Assembly (NCBI RefSeq): GCF_016405905.1
Contig: NZ_JAEFCB010000001.1
Location: forward strand, 558,001-622,000
DNA: 64,000 bases
Source: Variovorax sp. IB41
GTDB lineage: Bacteria > Pseudomonadota > Gammaproteobacteria > Burkholderiales > Burkholderiaceae_C
Reading direction: 5' to 3'
The translations under genes were made by a program, and so were the position numbers. This document shows, piece by piece, positions 8,167-16,634 of this stretch. Numbering within the stretch: the stretch's first letter is position 1; each line of letters begins with the position of its first letter. A model generated the notes under the pieces. The model had not been told where the DNA came from. It worked only from the letters and a program-made list of their open reading frames with translations, and ran no database searches.

Positions 8167-9654
8167 TCAGGCGCCCTGCGCGCCGCCCAGCTGGAAGCGG
8201 AACACCGCCCCCTTGCCCGCCTGCGGCACCAGCCGGATGTCGCTGCCGTGCAGCTGCAGGATGCGCTGCACGATCACCAGCCCCAGCCCGCCGCTGCCCG
8301 AGCCATCGCTTCGCGCGCCGCTCAGGAACACGGGCCGCACGAAGAGCCCCTTCTGCAGCTCGCCCGGAATGCCCGGGCCCGTGTCGCTCACCTGCACCGC
8401 GACGCCCGCGTTCGCGGGCCGCAGCTGCACTTCGATTTCGCCGCCGGCCGGCGTGTGGCGGATGGCGTTGTCCAGGAGGTTGGTCAGCACGCGCTCGATC
8501 ATCCCGAGGTCCGCCGACACCACCGGCAGGCCCGGCGCGATGTCGGGCCTGAGCTGCTGGTGGCGCGCCTCGGCCGCGAGCTCGAATTTCTGGAACACGT
8601 CCTGCACCAGATCGGCGAGCGCGAAGTTCTCCTTCTCGGGCTTGACCACGCCGTACTCGAGCCGCGCGAGCTCGAACAGCTCCTGCGCGAGCCGCCCCAC
8701 CTTGCGGCTCTGGCCGAGCGCGATTTCCAGGTAGCGCCGCCGTTCTTCATCGCTCAGCGTGCCGGCCTTCAGAAGCAGTGTTTCGAGGTACCCGTGCAGC
8801 GACGTGAGCGGCGTGCGCAGGTCGTGCGAGATGTTGGCGAAGAGCTCGCGGCGCTGCTGGTCCTGCAGCGTGAGTTCGCGCCATTGCTCGGCGATGCGGC
8901 GCGTCATCTGCGTGAAGGCCTGGCCCAGGAGCGCGATCTCGCCGCTGCCGTGCGAGAGCCGCTCCAGCGTGGGCGCCTCGCTCTCGAGCGAGGCGATGCC
9001 CTCGGTCTCGAAGCGCTTGACCGCCTTCGTGAGCTCGCGCAGCGGCCGCGTGATGAGCCTGAACGCCGCCAGCCCCGCGATCAGCCCGAGCAGCGCCACC
9101 AGCGCCATCGACCACAGCGTGGTGCGCAGCACGTTGTCGGTCGCGACGTTGGCCGCGAGCGCGTCGTAGTCCTCGCCCTGCAGCACCACGTACACATAGC
9201 CCGCATCGCGCCCGCCCATCTTCAGCGGCGCGGCGCTGAACACCTTGGCCGCATCGGCGCTGCGCGGGTCGTCGCCCAGGATAGGGAGCGGCGCGCCCGC
9301 CAGGAGCTTTCGGATCGGCGCCAGCGCCACGCGCTCGCGCTTCATGTGCCCGGGCGGCGCGGCCTGCGCCTCGATGCGGCCGTCCAGGCCCAGCAGGTAG
9401 ACCTCCACGCTGGGGTTGACGGCCATCAGCTTGTCGAAGAGGTCCTTCACCGCGGCCTGGTTCAAGCCGCCGGGCTGCATCAGCTCCGAGTTCTCGGCGA
9501 TGTGCGCGGCCAGCCCGCCGGAGAGGCGCTGCACCACCTCCTGCTCGTGCAGCCCGCTCGATCGCATCTGCAGCCAGGCCGAGGCGCCGCAGCAGGCCAG
9601 CAGCAGCACCGCGAAAACCATCGAGAGGCGGCGAGAAAGCGTGGCCCGGGTCAT
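8167..9654 (-). CDS. Two-component sensor histidine kinase
   Basis: The 495-residue membrane kinase has a first transmembrane helix at about residues 11-28, a periplasmic sensor region up to about 180, a second helix (SMALVALLGLIAGLAAF), then a HAMP segment (RLITRPLRELTKAVKRF). The H-box LFANISHDLRTPLTSLHGYL places the phospho-accepting His at 277. The ATPase part shows the N-box (LTNLLDNAIRHTP), G1 (VSDTGPGIP) and G2 (GSGGLGLVIVQRI). The ATG at 9654 overlaps the stop of the response regulator gene (TGATG), so the pair is translationally coupled. It lies divergently beside a cytochrome b561/YedY-like set, which may be a target, but this is inference. Confidence 0.9.
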   Translation of the reverse strand: MTRATLSRRLSMVFAVLLLACCGASAWLQMRSSGLHEQEVVQRLSGGLAAHIAENSELMQPGGLNQAAVKDLFDKLMAVNPSVEVYLLGLDGRIEAQAAPPGHMKRERVALAPIRKLLAGAPLPILGDDPRSADAAKVFSAAPLKMGGRDAGYVYVVLQGEDYDALAANVATDNVLRTTLWSMALVALLGLIAGLAAFRLITRPLRELTKAVKRFETEGIASLESEAPTLERLSHGSGEIALLGQAFTQMTRRIAEQWRELTLQDQQRRELFANISHDLRTPLTSLHGYLETLLLKAGTLSDEERRRYLEIALGQSRKVGRLAQELFELARLEYGVVKPEKENFALADLVQDVFQKFELAAEARHQQLRPDIAPGLPVVSADLGMIERVLTNLLDNAIRHTPAGGEIEVQLRPANAGVAVQVSDTGPGIPGELQKGLFVRPVFLSGARSDGSGSGGLGLVIVQRILQLHGSDIRLVPQAGKGAVFRFQLGGAQGA

Positions 9655-10382
9655 CACACGCCGCCCTCGTCACCCGCGCCCGTCGGCGAAAGCTTGTAGC
9701 CCCGGCCCCACACGGTGAGGATGCGCCGCGGCTCGGCCGGATCGGCCTCCACCTTCGTGCGCAGCCGGTTGATGTGCGTGTTGACCGTGTGCTCGTAGCC
9801 GTCGTGCTGGTAGCCCCACACCTGGTTGAGCAGGTCGAGCCGCGAGAACACCTTGCCGGGGTTGCGCGCAAAGAAGTACAGCAGGTCGAACTCGCGCGGC
9901 GTGAGCTCGATGAGCTTGCCGTCCACGCGCACCTCGCGCGCCAGCGGCTCGATGTCCAGGTTGCCCAGCGTGAGGCTGCCCGACTCCATGCGCGCATTGC
10001 GCGCCAGCGCATCGGTGCGCCGCATCAGCGCCTTCACGCGCGCCACCAGCTCCAGCACCGAGAAGGGCTTGGCCAGGTAGTCGTCGGCGCCCAGCTCCAG
10101 CCCGAGGATGCGGTGCACTTCGCTCGAACGCGCGCTGATGATGATGATCGGCGTGTAGCGCGCCATGGCCCGCGCGCGGCGGCAGATTTCCAGGCCGTCC
10201 ACGCCCGGCAGCATCAGGTCGAGCACCAGCGCGTCCCAGTTGCCGCGCTCCAGCTCGCGCAGGCCCGCGTGGCCGTCGGCGGCGTGTTCGATGGCATAGC
10301 CTTCGTCGCGCAGGTGCATGCGCAGCAGTTCGGCGATGTGGGCGTCGTCCTCGACGATCAGCACGCGTTTGGGGGTGTCCAT
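9654..10382 (-). CDS. OmpR-family response regulator
   Basis: The 242-residue protein has an N-terminal receiver domain with the acidic pair ED at residues 11-12, phospho-accepting Asp55 in LVLDLMLPG and Lys in YLAKPFS. It is followed by a winged-helix DNA-binding domain with the signature ELTPREFDLLYFFARNPGKVFSR (cut to its key part) and VNTHINRLRTKVE, ending in the wing WGRGYKLS. It is the first gene of the pair with the kinase. Its start at 10382 faces the cytochrome b561 gene across about 97 bases, so it could control both itself and that divergent gene set. Confidence 0.92.
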   Translation of the reverse strand: MDTPKRVLIVEDDAHIAELLRMHLRDEGYAIEHAADGHAGLRELERGNWDALVLDLMLPGVDGLEICRRARAMARYTPIIIISARSSEVHRILGLELGADDYLAKPFSVLELVARVKALMRRTDALARNARMESGSLTLGNLDIEPLAREVRVDGKLIELTPREFDLLYFFARNPGKVFSRLDLLNQVWGYQHDGYEHTVNTHINRLRTKVEADPAEPRRILTVWGRGYKLSPTGAGDEGGV

Positions 10383-10479
10383 GGCGCCGATTGTCCCGCG
10401 ATACGGATTCCCGAGTTATCACGATTAATTGAACATTGCGTGATGAATCGGCCATGGGGTGCGCCCAAGAATCCACCCC

Positions 10480-11121
10480 ATGAACAGCACAGCCCTCCCC
10501 GCCCACACGGCCAGCGCCGGCCCGGATGCCCGCCCCATCCACCCGCTGTGGATGCGCATCACGCACTGGCTCAACGCCCTGGCCGTGCTCGTGCTGGTGA
10601 CCAGCGGCTGGCGCATCTACAACGCGGCGCCGTTCTTTCCGTTCAGCATTCCGAACTCGGTCACGCTCGGCGGCTGGCTCGGCGGCGCGCTGCAGTGGCA
10701 CTTCGCGGCGATGTGGCTCTTGGTGTTCAACGGCTTCGTGTACCTGGCCATCAACATCGCAAGCGGCCGGCTCGCCGCGAAGTTCTTCCCGGTCACGCCG
10801 GCCGGCATCTGGCACGACGCGCTCTCGGCGCTCAAGGGCAAGCTCTCGCATGCCGACCCGCGCCGCTACAACAGCGTGCAGCGGCTGGCCTACCTCTTCG
10901 TGATGCTGGACATCGTGGTCATCGTGCTCTCGGGCCTGGTGCTGTGGAAGTCGGTGCAGTTCGCGGTGCTGCGCGACCTCCTGGGCGGCTACGAGTTCGC
11001 GCGCCGCATCCACTTCTTCGGCATGGCCTCGCTCGTTGCGTTCGTCGCCCTGCACCTGGTGATGGTGGCGCTGGTGCCCCGCACCCTTCTCACGATGATC
11101 CGCGGCCGCGCACCCAAGTAA
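10480..11121 (+). CDS. Cytochrome b561-type membrane protein (b/b6 domain)
   Basis: The 213-residue protein has four or five hydrophobic helices and the histidines expected of a di-haem cytochrome b. His ligand candidates are in WMRITHWLNALAVLVLVTSG, LGGALQWHFAAMWLLVFNG, FARRIHFFGMASLVAFVALH and the following helix. Such proteins pass quinol electrons to periplasmic molybdoenzymes, much as MsrQ does for MsrP, although the sequence resembles cytochrome b561 more than MsrQ. It ends two bases before the YedY-like gene, so the two almost certainly form a complex. ATG 10480 was preferred to a GTG at 10459, which would add seven non-conserved residues. Confidence 0.82.
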   Translation: MNSTALPAHTASAGPDARPIHPLWMRITHWLNALAVLVLVTSGWRIYNAAPFFPFSIPNSVTLGGWLGGALQWHFAAMWLLVFNGFVYLAINIASGRLAAKFFPVTPAGIWHDALSALKGKLSHADPRRYNSVQRLAYLFVMLDIVVIVLSGLVLWKSVQFAVLRDLLGGYEFARRIHFFGMASLVAFVALHLVMVALVPRTLLTMIRGRAPK

Positions 11122-11123
11122 TC

Positions 11124-11915
11124 ATGAAGATCTTCAAAGCCCCCAAGATGACCGGCGTCGACGGCGATGCCGTGGTGCGCGAGGCCCGCACGCTGATCGC
11201 GAAAAACCTCGACCAGCCCGCGCGCCGCGCCTTTTTGCAGCGCTCGCTCACGCTGGGCGGCCTCTCGCTGCTCACCGGATGCAGCATCAGCGACGACAGC
11301 CATGTGGAAGCCGCGCTCTCGAAGATCTCGCGCTTCAACGACAAGGTGCAGGGCCTGATCTTCAGCCCCACGCAGCTGGCCGAGACCTTCCCCGAATCGA
11401 TGATCACGCGGCCCTTTCCGTTCAACGCCTACTACGGCGAGGACGAGGTCCGCGAGGTCGACGAAGCCACCTACAAGCTCGAAGTGACCGGCATGGTCGC
11501 CGACAAGCGCAGCTGGACGCTCCCGGAGCTGCGCGCCATGCCGCAGCACGACCAGGTCACGCGGCACATCTGCGTGGAGGGCTGGAGCGCCATCGGCAAG
11601 TGGGGCGGCGTGCGCTTTGCGGATTTCCTTCGCCACATCGGCGCGGACACCACGGCCAAGTACGTCGGCTTCAAGTGCGCGGACGACTACTACACCAGCA
11701 TCGACATGCCCACCGCGCTGCACCCGCAGACGCTGCTCACGCTCACCTACGACGGCCAGCCGCTGCCGCCGAAGTACGGCTTCCCGATGAAGCTGCGCAT
11801 GCCCACCAAGCTTGGCTACAAGAACCCCAAGCACATCAAGGCGATGTTCGTCACCAACACCTATTCCGGTGGCTACTGGGAAGACCAGGGCTACAACTGG
11901 TTCGGAGGGAGCTGA
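11124..11915 (+). CDS. Molybdopterin-dependent oxidoreductase, YedY/MsrP-like, Tat lipoprotein
   Basis: The 263-residue protein belongs to the sulfite-oxidase fold family. It carries a Tat motif (ARRAFLQRSLTLGG) followed by a lipobox (SLLTGC at about residues 48-53), so it should be exported folded and lipid-anchored. The molybdenum-ligating cysteine is in TRHICVEGWSAIGKWGGV, a highly conserved YedY feature, and the C-terminus has MFVTNTYSGGYWEDQGYNW. Relatives reduce methionine sulfoxide in periplasmic proteins. It starts two bases after the cytochrome b561 gene, which probably supplies its electrons. The Met-rich MXKDX gene and an exported msrA follow. The exact substrate cannot be settled from sequence. 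Confidence 0.85.
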   Translation: MKIFKAPKMTGVDGDAVVREARTLIAKNLDQPARRAFLQRSLTLGGLSLLTGCSISDDSHVEAALSKISRFNDKVQGLIFSPTQLAETFPESMITRPFPFNAYYGEDEVREVDEATYKLEVTGMVADKRSWTLPELRAMPQHDQVTRHICVEGWSAIGKWGGVRFADFLRHIGADTTAKYVGFKCADDYYTSIDMPTALHPQTLLTLTYDGQPLPPKYGFPMKLRMPTKLGYKNPKHIKAMFVTNTYSGGYWEDQGYNWFGGS

Positions 11916-12002
11916 GGCGTCTTCGCGACACCTCGACTGCCGAAGAAAAGCGCGAAAGCGAAAGCAAAGACCTCAACCTCAACGTCAACTCAAGGACTTC
12001 CA

Positions 12003-12254
12003 ATGAACAAGATCACCGCAACCCTGCTCGCAACCTGCATGGCCTTTGCCGGCGCCTCGGCCTTCGCCGCGGACGAAATGGCCAAGGACGGCATGGCCAA
12101 GGATTCGATGGCCAAGGACGGCATGAAGAAAGACTCCATGGCCAAGGATTCCATGTCGAAAGACGGCATGAAGAAGGATTCGATGGCCAAGGACTCGATG
12201 TCCAAGGACGCCATGAAGAAGGACAGCATGGGCAAGGACGAGATGAAGAAGTAA
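12003..12254 (+). CDS. Exported pentapeptide MXKDX-repeat protein (Met-rich)
   Basis: The 83-residue protein has a Sec signal peptide (about residues 1-22, ending ASAFA) and a mature part made almost entirely of the five-residue unit Met-X-Lys-Asp-X. About twelve units follow in register, such as MAKDG, MAKDS, MKKDS and MSKDG, giving about 12 methionines in roughly 61 residues. The Lys/Asp pattern suggests a charged, soluble, extended or helical chain. A ribosome-binding site AAGGA precedes the ATG. The family has no established function. Its place between a YedY-like enzyme and an exported MsrA suggests a sacrificial methionine pool, which is inference by analogy with the Azospira MrpX system. 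Confidence 0.88.
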   Translation: MNKITATLLATCMAFAGASAFAADEMAKDGMAKDSMAKDGMKKDSMAKDSMSKDGMKKDSMAKDSMSKDAMKKDSMGKDEMKK

Positions 12255-12347
12255 GGCACGCGCCATTGACGGCCGGTGGATTCGGCGGCAATGTCGCCGC
12301 CATCGGCTTCTCTCTTCCACGCGCCAACCTCCCCTGAAGGACAAACC

Positions 12348-13049
12348 ATGAAATCCCTCGCACTCACCGCCGGCGCACTGGCTGCCGCCGCCCTGGTCTG
12401 GTACGCGGTACCCTCGTTCGCCGAACCGGCCAGGCGCGTGCCCGCGCCCACCGCCGACCTGGCCGCCCCGGCCGCCGCGAAAACCGAAACCGCCGTGTTC
12501 GCCGGCGGCTGCTTCTGGGGCGTGCAGGGCGTGTTCCAGCGCGTGCAAGGCGTGAGCAACGCGGTGTCGGGCTACGCGGGCGGCGACGCCAAGACCGCGC
12601 GCTACGACGAAGTGGGCTCGGGCCGCACCGGCCATGCCGAGGCGGTGCGCATCACCTACGACCCCAAGCAGGTGAGCTACGGCAAGCTGCTGCAGATCTA
12701 TTTCTCGGTGGCGCACGACCCGACCGAGCTCAATCGCCAGGGCCCCGACACCGGCACGCAGTACCGCTCCACCGTGTTCGCCGAGAACGCCGAGCAGGCC
12801 CGCATCGCCAAGGAATACATCGCGCAGCTGAACCAGGCCAAGACCTTCGGCAAGCCGCTCGCCACCACCATCGAGACGGCCAAGCCCTTCTACGCGGCCG
12901 AGAACTACCACCAGGACTACCTCACGCTCAACCCGAGCCAGCCCTACATCGCGATCAACGACATGCCCAAGATCGACGACCTGAAGAAGCTGTTCCCCGA
13001 GAGCTACAAGGCCACGCCCTCGCTGGTGCGCGCAGCCAAGGCCGGTTGA
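12348..13049 (+). CDS. msrA: Exported peptide-methionine (S)-S-oxide reductase MsrA
   Basis: The 233-residue protein has an N-terminal signal or anchor (MKSLALTAGALAAAALVWYA) followed by a complete MsrA domain. The catalytic Cys is in AVFAGGCFWGVQGVFQ, and GYAGG, GRTGHAEAVRITYDP, YFSVAHDPTELNRQGPDTG and AENYHQDYL are all family hallmarks. MsrA reduces the S-diastereomer of methionine sulfoxide. The signal places this copy in the periplasm, which is less usual than the cytoplasmic form. The start at 12348 follows GAAGGA and begins the signal peptide; the in-frame ATG at 12276 lies too far upstream. It closes the plus-strand set with the YedY-like and Met-rich genes. Confidence 0.92.
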   Translation: MKSLALTAGALAAAALVWYAVPSFAEPARRVPAPTADLAAPAAAKTETAVFAGGCFWGVQGVFQRVQGVSNAVSGYAGGDAKTARYDEVGSGRTGHAEAVRITYDPKQVSYGKLLQIYFSVAHDPTELNRQGPDTGTQYRSTVFAENAEQARIAKEYIAQLNQAKTFGKPLATTIETAKPFYAAENYHQDYLTLNPSQPYIAINDMPKIDDLKKLFPESYKATPSLVRAAKAG

Positions 13050-13058
13050 CGGACCAGG

Positions 13059-14354
13059 TCAGAGCAGCTTCGCGCGCTTGACGTGTTCGGTGAGCTCCGC
13101 CCGGAAATCCGGGTGGGCGATCGCGATCAGCTCCAGCGCGCGCTGTTTGGCCGACTTGCCGCGCAGCTGCGCCACGCCGTATTCGGTGACCACGTAGTTG
13201 ATGTCGTTCTTGCTCGTGCTCACATGCGTGCCGGGCGAGAGCGAAGGCACGATGCGCGAGATGGTGTCGCCCTTGGCCGTCGAAGGCAGCACGATGAACG
13301 CCTTGCCGCCGCGCGACCGGTTGGCCGCGCGCACGAAGTCCGACTGCCCGCCCGTGCCCGAATACGGCGCATGCCCCAGGCTCTCTGAGCCGCACTGGCC
13401 CAGCAGGTCGATCTGCATCGTCGCGTTGATGGCGATGAGGTTGTCGTTGAGCCCGGCCAGCGCCGGGTCGTTGGTGAAATTCACCGGGTGCATTTCCAGC
13501 GACGGGTTGCGGTCCATGAAGCGGTAGAGCTTGGCCGACCCGAGCGCGAAGGTGGCGACGGACTTGCCCGGCAGGTAGTTCTTGCGCCGGTTGGTGACCG
13601 CGCCGCGCTCCACCAGCGTGAGGATGCCGTCGCCGATCATCTCGGTGTGGATGCCCAGCTCGTGCTTGTGCGCAAGCTGCATCACCACCGCATCGGGAAT
13701 GCCGCCGTAGCCGATCTGCAGCGTGGAGCCATCGTCGATCAGGCCGGCCACGTGCTTGCCGATGGCCTCCTGCACGGGGCCGATCTTCGGCAGGCCCACT
13801 TCCATCACCGGCGCATCGCTCTCGACGAACGCCGCCACCTGCGAGATGTGCACATGGCAGTTGCCGTGCGCGAAGGGCACGTTCGGGTTCACTTCCAGCA
13901 CCACCGCGCGCGCCTTGGCGATGGCGGCCATCGTGTAGTCGGCGCCCAGGCTCACGGCGAAGTAGCCGTGCGCATCCATCGGCGAGGCCATGCTGAAGAC
14001 CACCTCGGCGGGGATCTGGCCGCGCTCGATCTGTGCGGGAATCTCCGAGAAGTAGTTGGGGATGAAGTCGATCCAGCCCTCCTGCCCGCCCGCGCGCGTG
14101 GCGCCGCCGAAGAAGAGCGCGACGTGCCGCACGTGCTCCACGGTCTCGGGATCGATGTAGGCGTACTTGCGCATCGCGAGGATCTGCGCGACCTTGACGT
14201 CGCGGAAATCGCGGCGCTGTTCGGAGAGCGCGGTGAGCAGCGAGGGCGGCTCGCCGACGCCGGTCGGCACGATGATGAGATCGCCGTTGCGCACGAGGCG
14301 CACGGCATCGGCGGCGGCAACGCGCTTCTGCGCATAGAGGTCCTGGACGGTCAT
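13059..14354 (-). CDS. Acetyl-CoA hydrolase/CoA-transferase family protein (4-hydroxybutyrate CoA-transferase-like)
   Basis: The 431-residue protein is a class I CoA-transferase of the AcH/Cat2 type. Key stretches are GDLIIVPTGVGEPPSLL at the N-terminus, GADYTMAAIAKARAVVLEVN, the LQIGYGGIPDAVV glycine-rich loop, LGIHTEMIGDGILTL with the candidate catalytic Glu, and KNDINYVVTEYGVAQLRGKS near the end. It would move CoA between acetyl-CoA and an organic acid or hydrolyse an acyl-CoA. It is the last gene of a five-gene minus-strand operon, 20 bases after the aldolase gene, with a purine-rich AGAAAGAG ahead of the ATG. Confidence 0.85.
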   Translation of the reverse strand: MTVQDLYAQKRVAAADAVRLVRNGDLIIVPTGVGEPPSLLTALSEQRRDFRDVKVAQILAMRKYAYIDPETVEHVRHVALFFGGATRAGGQEGWIDFIPNYFSEIPAQIERGQIPAEVVFSMASPMDAHGYFAVSLGADYTMAAIAKARAVVLEVNPNVPFAHGNCHVHISQVAAFVESDAPVMEVGLPKIGPVQEAIGKHVAGLIDDGSTLQIGYGGIPDAVVMQLAHKHELGIHTEMIGDGILTLVERGAVTNRRKNYLPGKSVATFALGSAKLYRFMDRNPSLEMHPVNFTNDPALAGLNDNLIAINATMQIDLLGQCGSESLGHAPYSGTGGQSDFVRAANRSRGGKAFIVLPSTAKGDTISRIVPSLSPGTHVSTSKNDINYVVTEYGVAQLRGKSAKQRALELIAIAHPDFRAELTEHVKRAKLL

Positions 14355-14374
14355 TCGCTCTTTCTCTTTTTTAG

Positions 14375-15400
14375 TTATCGCGGCGCGTCGGCCTGCGCGT
14401 CGTAGCGGCCGCCGCGCGCGGCCTTGTTGCAGCCCGTGCGGAACACCAGCGCCTGCTGCGCCTGCGCGACGTTGGCAGCCTGGCCCTTCCAGAGATCGAG
14501 TGCCGGCTGCTGCACGGCGCGCGAGAACGAGAAGGTCAGCGCCCAGGGCATGCGCGACTTGTACTTCACGTTCATCGTGTTGAGGCGCGCGGATGCCAGT
14601 TGCGCCGATTGCCCGCCCGAGAGAAATGCCACGCCCGGCACCGCCGCAGGCACCGTGCGCAAGAGGCAGGTCACTGTCGCATCGGCCACTGCATCGACGC
14701 TGTCCTGCGTCTGGCTGCCCTGCCCCGGCAGCACCATGTTCGGCTTGAGCAGCATGCCTTCGAGCAGCACGCCCTGCGCGTTCAGTTGAACGAACACTTC
14801 GCGCAAGACCTCTTCGGTCACCTCGGCGCATCGCGCGAGGGAGTGGTCGCCGTCCATCACCACTTCGGGCTCGACGATCGGCACCACGCCAGCCTCCTGG
14901 CACAGCGCCGCATAGCGTGCGAGCGCATGGGCGTTGACGTCGATGCAGGCCCGCGTGGGCAGGCCGTCGCCGATGGCGATCACGCCGCGCCACTTCGCGA
15001 AACGGGCACCCATGCCGACGTATTCCGCCAGACGTTCGCGCAGGCCATCAAGGCCTTCAGTCACGGTCTCGCCCGGATGGCCGGCCAGCGGCTTCGCGCC
15101 CATGTCCACCTTGATGCCGGGGATGATCCCCGCGTCGGCCAGCGCCTGCGCGAACGGCTTTCCGGCATTGGTTTTCTGGCGAATGGTTTCGTCGAACAGG
15201 ATCGCGCCGCTGATGCTGTCGGCCAGTCCCGGCGCGGTGACGATCAATTCGCGCCAGTCGCGCCGCGCGCTCTCGGTCTGCGGGATGTTCAGCGCCGCGA
15301 AGCGCTTGTTGCAGGTGGCGTTGCTCTCGTCCATCGCGAGCAGGCCCTTGTCGCCGGCGACCAGCGCCTGTGCGGTATCGATCAATGTCTGTGCAGTCAT
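14375..15400 (-). CDS. Class I fructose-bisphosphate aldolase
   Basis: The 341-residue protein is a Schiff-base aldolase of the animal type. It has the N-terminal KGLLAMDESNATCNKRF, the GILFDET-like stretch ISGAILFDETIRQK, IPGIKVDMGAK, ARFAKWRGVIAIGDG, the LLEGMLLKPNMVLPG loop with the Schiff-base Lys, and FLSGGQSAQLASARLN. It interconverts fructose 1,6-bisphosphate with two triose phosphates. The start at 15400 (MTAQTLIDTAQAL) was chosen over an upstream ATG because the family begins there. Its presence inside an amino-acid oxidation operon is unexpected and may reflect gluconeogenic use of the carbon. Confidence 0.93.
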   Translation of the reverse strand: MTAQTLIDTAQALVAGDKGLLAMDESNATCNKRFAALNIPQTESARRDWRELIVTAPGLADSISGAILFDETIRQKTNAGKPFAQALADAGIIPGIKVDMGAKPLAGHPGETVTEGLDGLRERLAEYVGMGARFAKWRGVIAIGDGLPTRACIDVNAHALARYAALCQEAGVVPIVEPEVVMDGDHSLARCAEVTEEVLREVFVQLNAQGVLLEGMLLKPNMVLPGQGSQTQDSVDAVADATVTCLLRTVPAAVPGVAFLSGGQSAQLASARLNTMNVKYKSRMPWALTFSFSRAVQQPALDLWKGQAANVAQAQQALVFRTGCNKAARGGRYDAQADAPR

Positions 15401-15448
15401 TGGGGCACCTTTCTGGCGGGCATGGTACGCCCGCGCGCCCCCTTGCAT

Positions 15449-16621
15449 CTAGATCACGTTCTTCTCGAGCAAGGGTTTGTTCTCGAGGATGCGCGCGAAC
15501 GAAACCGGCGAGAGATCCAGGCTGCGGTATTCGCCGAAGCGGATCAGCTCCGCGATGCCGCGCCCGGCCGCCGGGCATTGCTGCAGCCCATGGCCCGAGA
15601 AGCCGTTGGCGAAGAAGAGGTTGTCGCAGTCCGGGTGCCGGCCGAGGATCGCGTTGTGGTCGAACACGTTCATCTCGTAGTAGCCGGCCCAGGCGCCGGT
15701 CATGCGGATGGCTTCGAAGGCCGGGATGCGCTCGGCGAGCGCGGGCCAGATGAGTTCGTCGAACGCGCCGTATTCGACATCGAGCGGCGCGTCGTCGTGG
15801 TCCTGGTCTTCGGGCGGCGCGAAGCCGCAGATGAACTGGCGGCCCTCGGGGCGCAGCCAGATGCCCGAGGTGTCGATGACCAGCGGGCAGCCCGGCAAGG
15901 TCTCGGGGCACGAGAAGCTGAACACGCTGCGGCGGCGGCCGCGCACCGGCAGGTCGATGCCGGCCCACCCGGCCACCTTCGCGGCCCAGGCGCCGGCGGC
16001 GTTGACGACGATGTCGGCTTCGAGCGTGTCGCCGTTGTCGAGCTGCACGCCGGTCACGGCGCTGCCCTTGCCCCGCAGCCCGGTGGCATGCGCCTGCACG
16101 TAGCGCGCGCCCTGAGATGCGGCCTTCTTGCGGAAGGCCTGCAGCAAGCTGTAGCCGTCGTACCAGCCTTCGCCCGAGAGGCCCAGCGATGCGAGCTCGA
16201 CGCCCTCGGTCGATATCCACGGAAAGCGCGCCTTCAGTTCTTCGGGCGCGAGCAGCGCCACGTCCACCGCATGCGCCTTCTGCATCGCGTGGTTCTCGCG
16301 CAGCACATCGACGCCGGCCGGCGAGGCCAGGTACAGGTAGCCGGGCTCGACCAGGCCGATGTCCGGCACGTCGTCGCCGACGCGCAGGGTCTCGCCCAGG
16401 TGCCGGAAGAAATCGATGCCGTAGAGCGACATCTCGATGTTGATGGCGGTGGAGAACTGCTGGCGGATCGAGCTGGCCGACAGCGCCGACGATGCCTGCT
16501 TGTACGAGAAGTCGCGCTCGACCACCGTGACCTCGAAGCGCTCCGCCTCCGGGTCTTGGGTCAGGAAGTAGGCGATGGCCGAACCGATGGCCCCGCCGCC
16601 GATGATCACCACTCGACGCAT
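15449..16621 (-). CDS. FAD-dependent oxidoreductase, DAO family (glycine/amino-acid oxidase-like)
   Basis: The 390-residue protein starts with an FAD-binding Rossmann motif (RRVVIIGGGAIGSAIAYFL) and contains the DAO-family middle and C-terminal parts: SASSIRQQFSTAINIEMS, VVNAAGAWAAKVA, and the C-terminal FFANGFSGHGLQQCPAAGR where the flavin is bound. The pattern matches sarcosine, dimethylglycine or FOXRED1-like dehydrogenases. It should oxidise an amine or amino acid in the cytoplasm. It lies 13 bases after the cyclodeaminase gene with GGAAAG as ribosome-binding site, and upstream of the aldolase. The substrate is probably the amino acid taken up by the upstream binding protein, which is inference. 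Confidence 0.85.
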   Translation of the reverse strand: MRRVVIIGGGAIGSAIAYFLTQDPEAERFEVTVVERDFSYKQASSALSASSIRQQFSTAINIEMSLYGIDFFRHLGETLRVGDDVPDIGLVEPGYLYLASPAGVDVLRENHAMQKAHAVDVALLAPEELKARFPWISTEGVELASLGLSGEGWYDGYSLLQAFRKKAASQGARYVQAHATGLRGKGSAVTGVQLDNGDTLEADIVVNAAGAWAAKVAGWAGIDLPVRGRRRSVFSFSCPETLPGCPLVIDTSGIWLRPEGRQFICGFAPPEDQDHDDAPLDVEYGAFDELIWPALAERIPAFEAIRMTGAWAGYYEMNVFDHNAILGRHPDCDNLFFANGFSGHGLQQCPAAGRGIAELIRFGEYRSLDLSPVSFARILENKPLLEKNVI

Positions 16622-16634
16622 GGATTCTTTCCGT

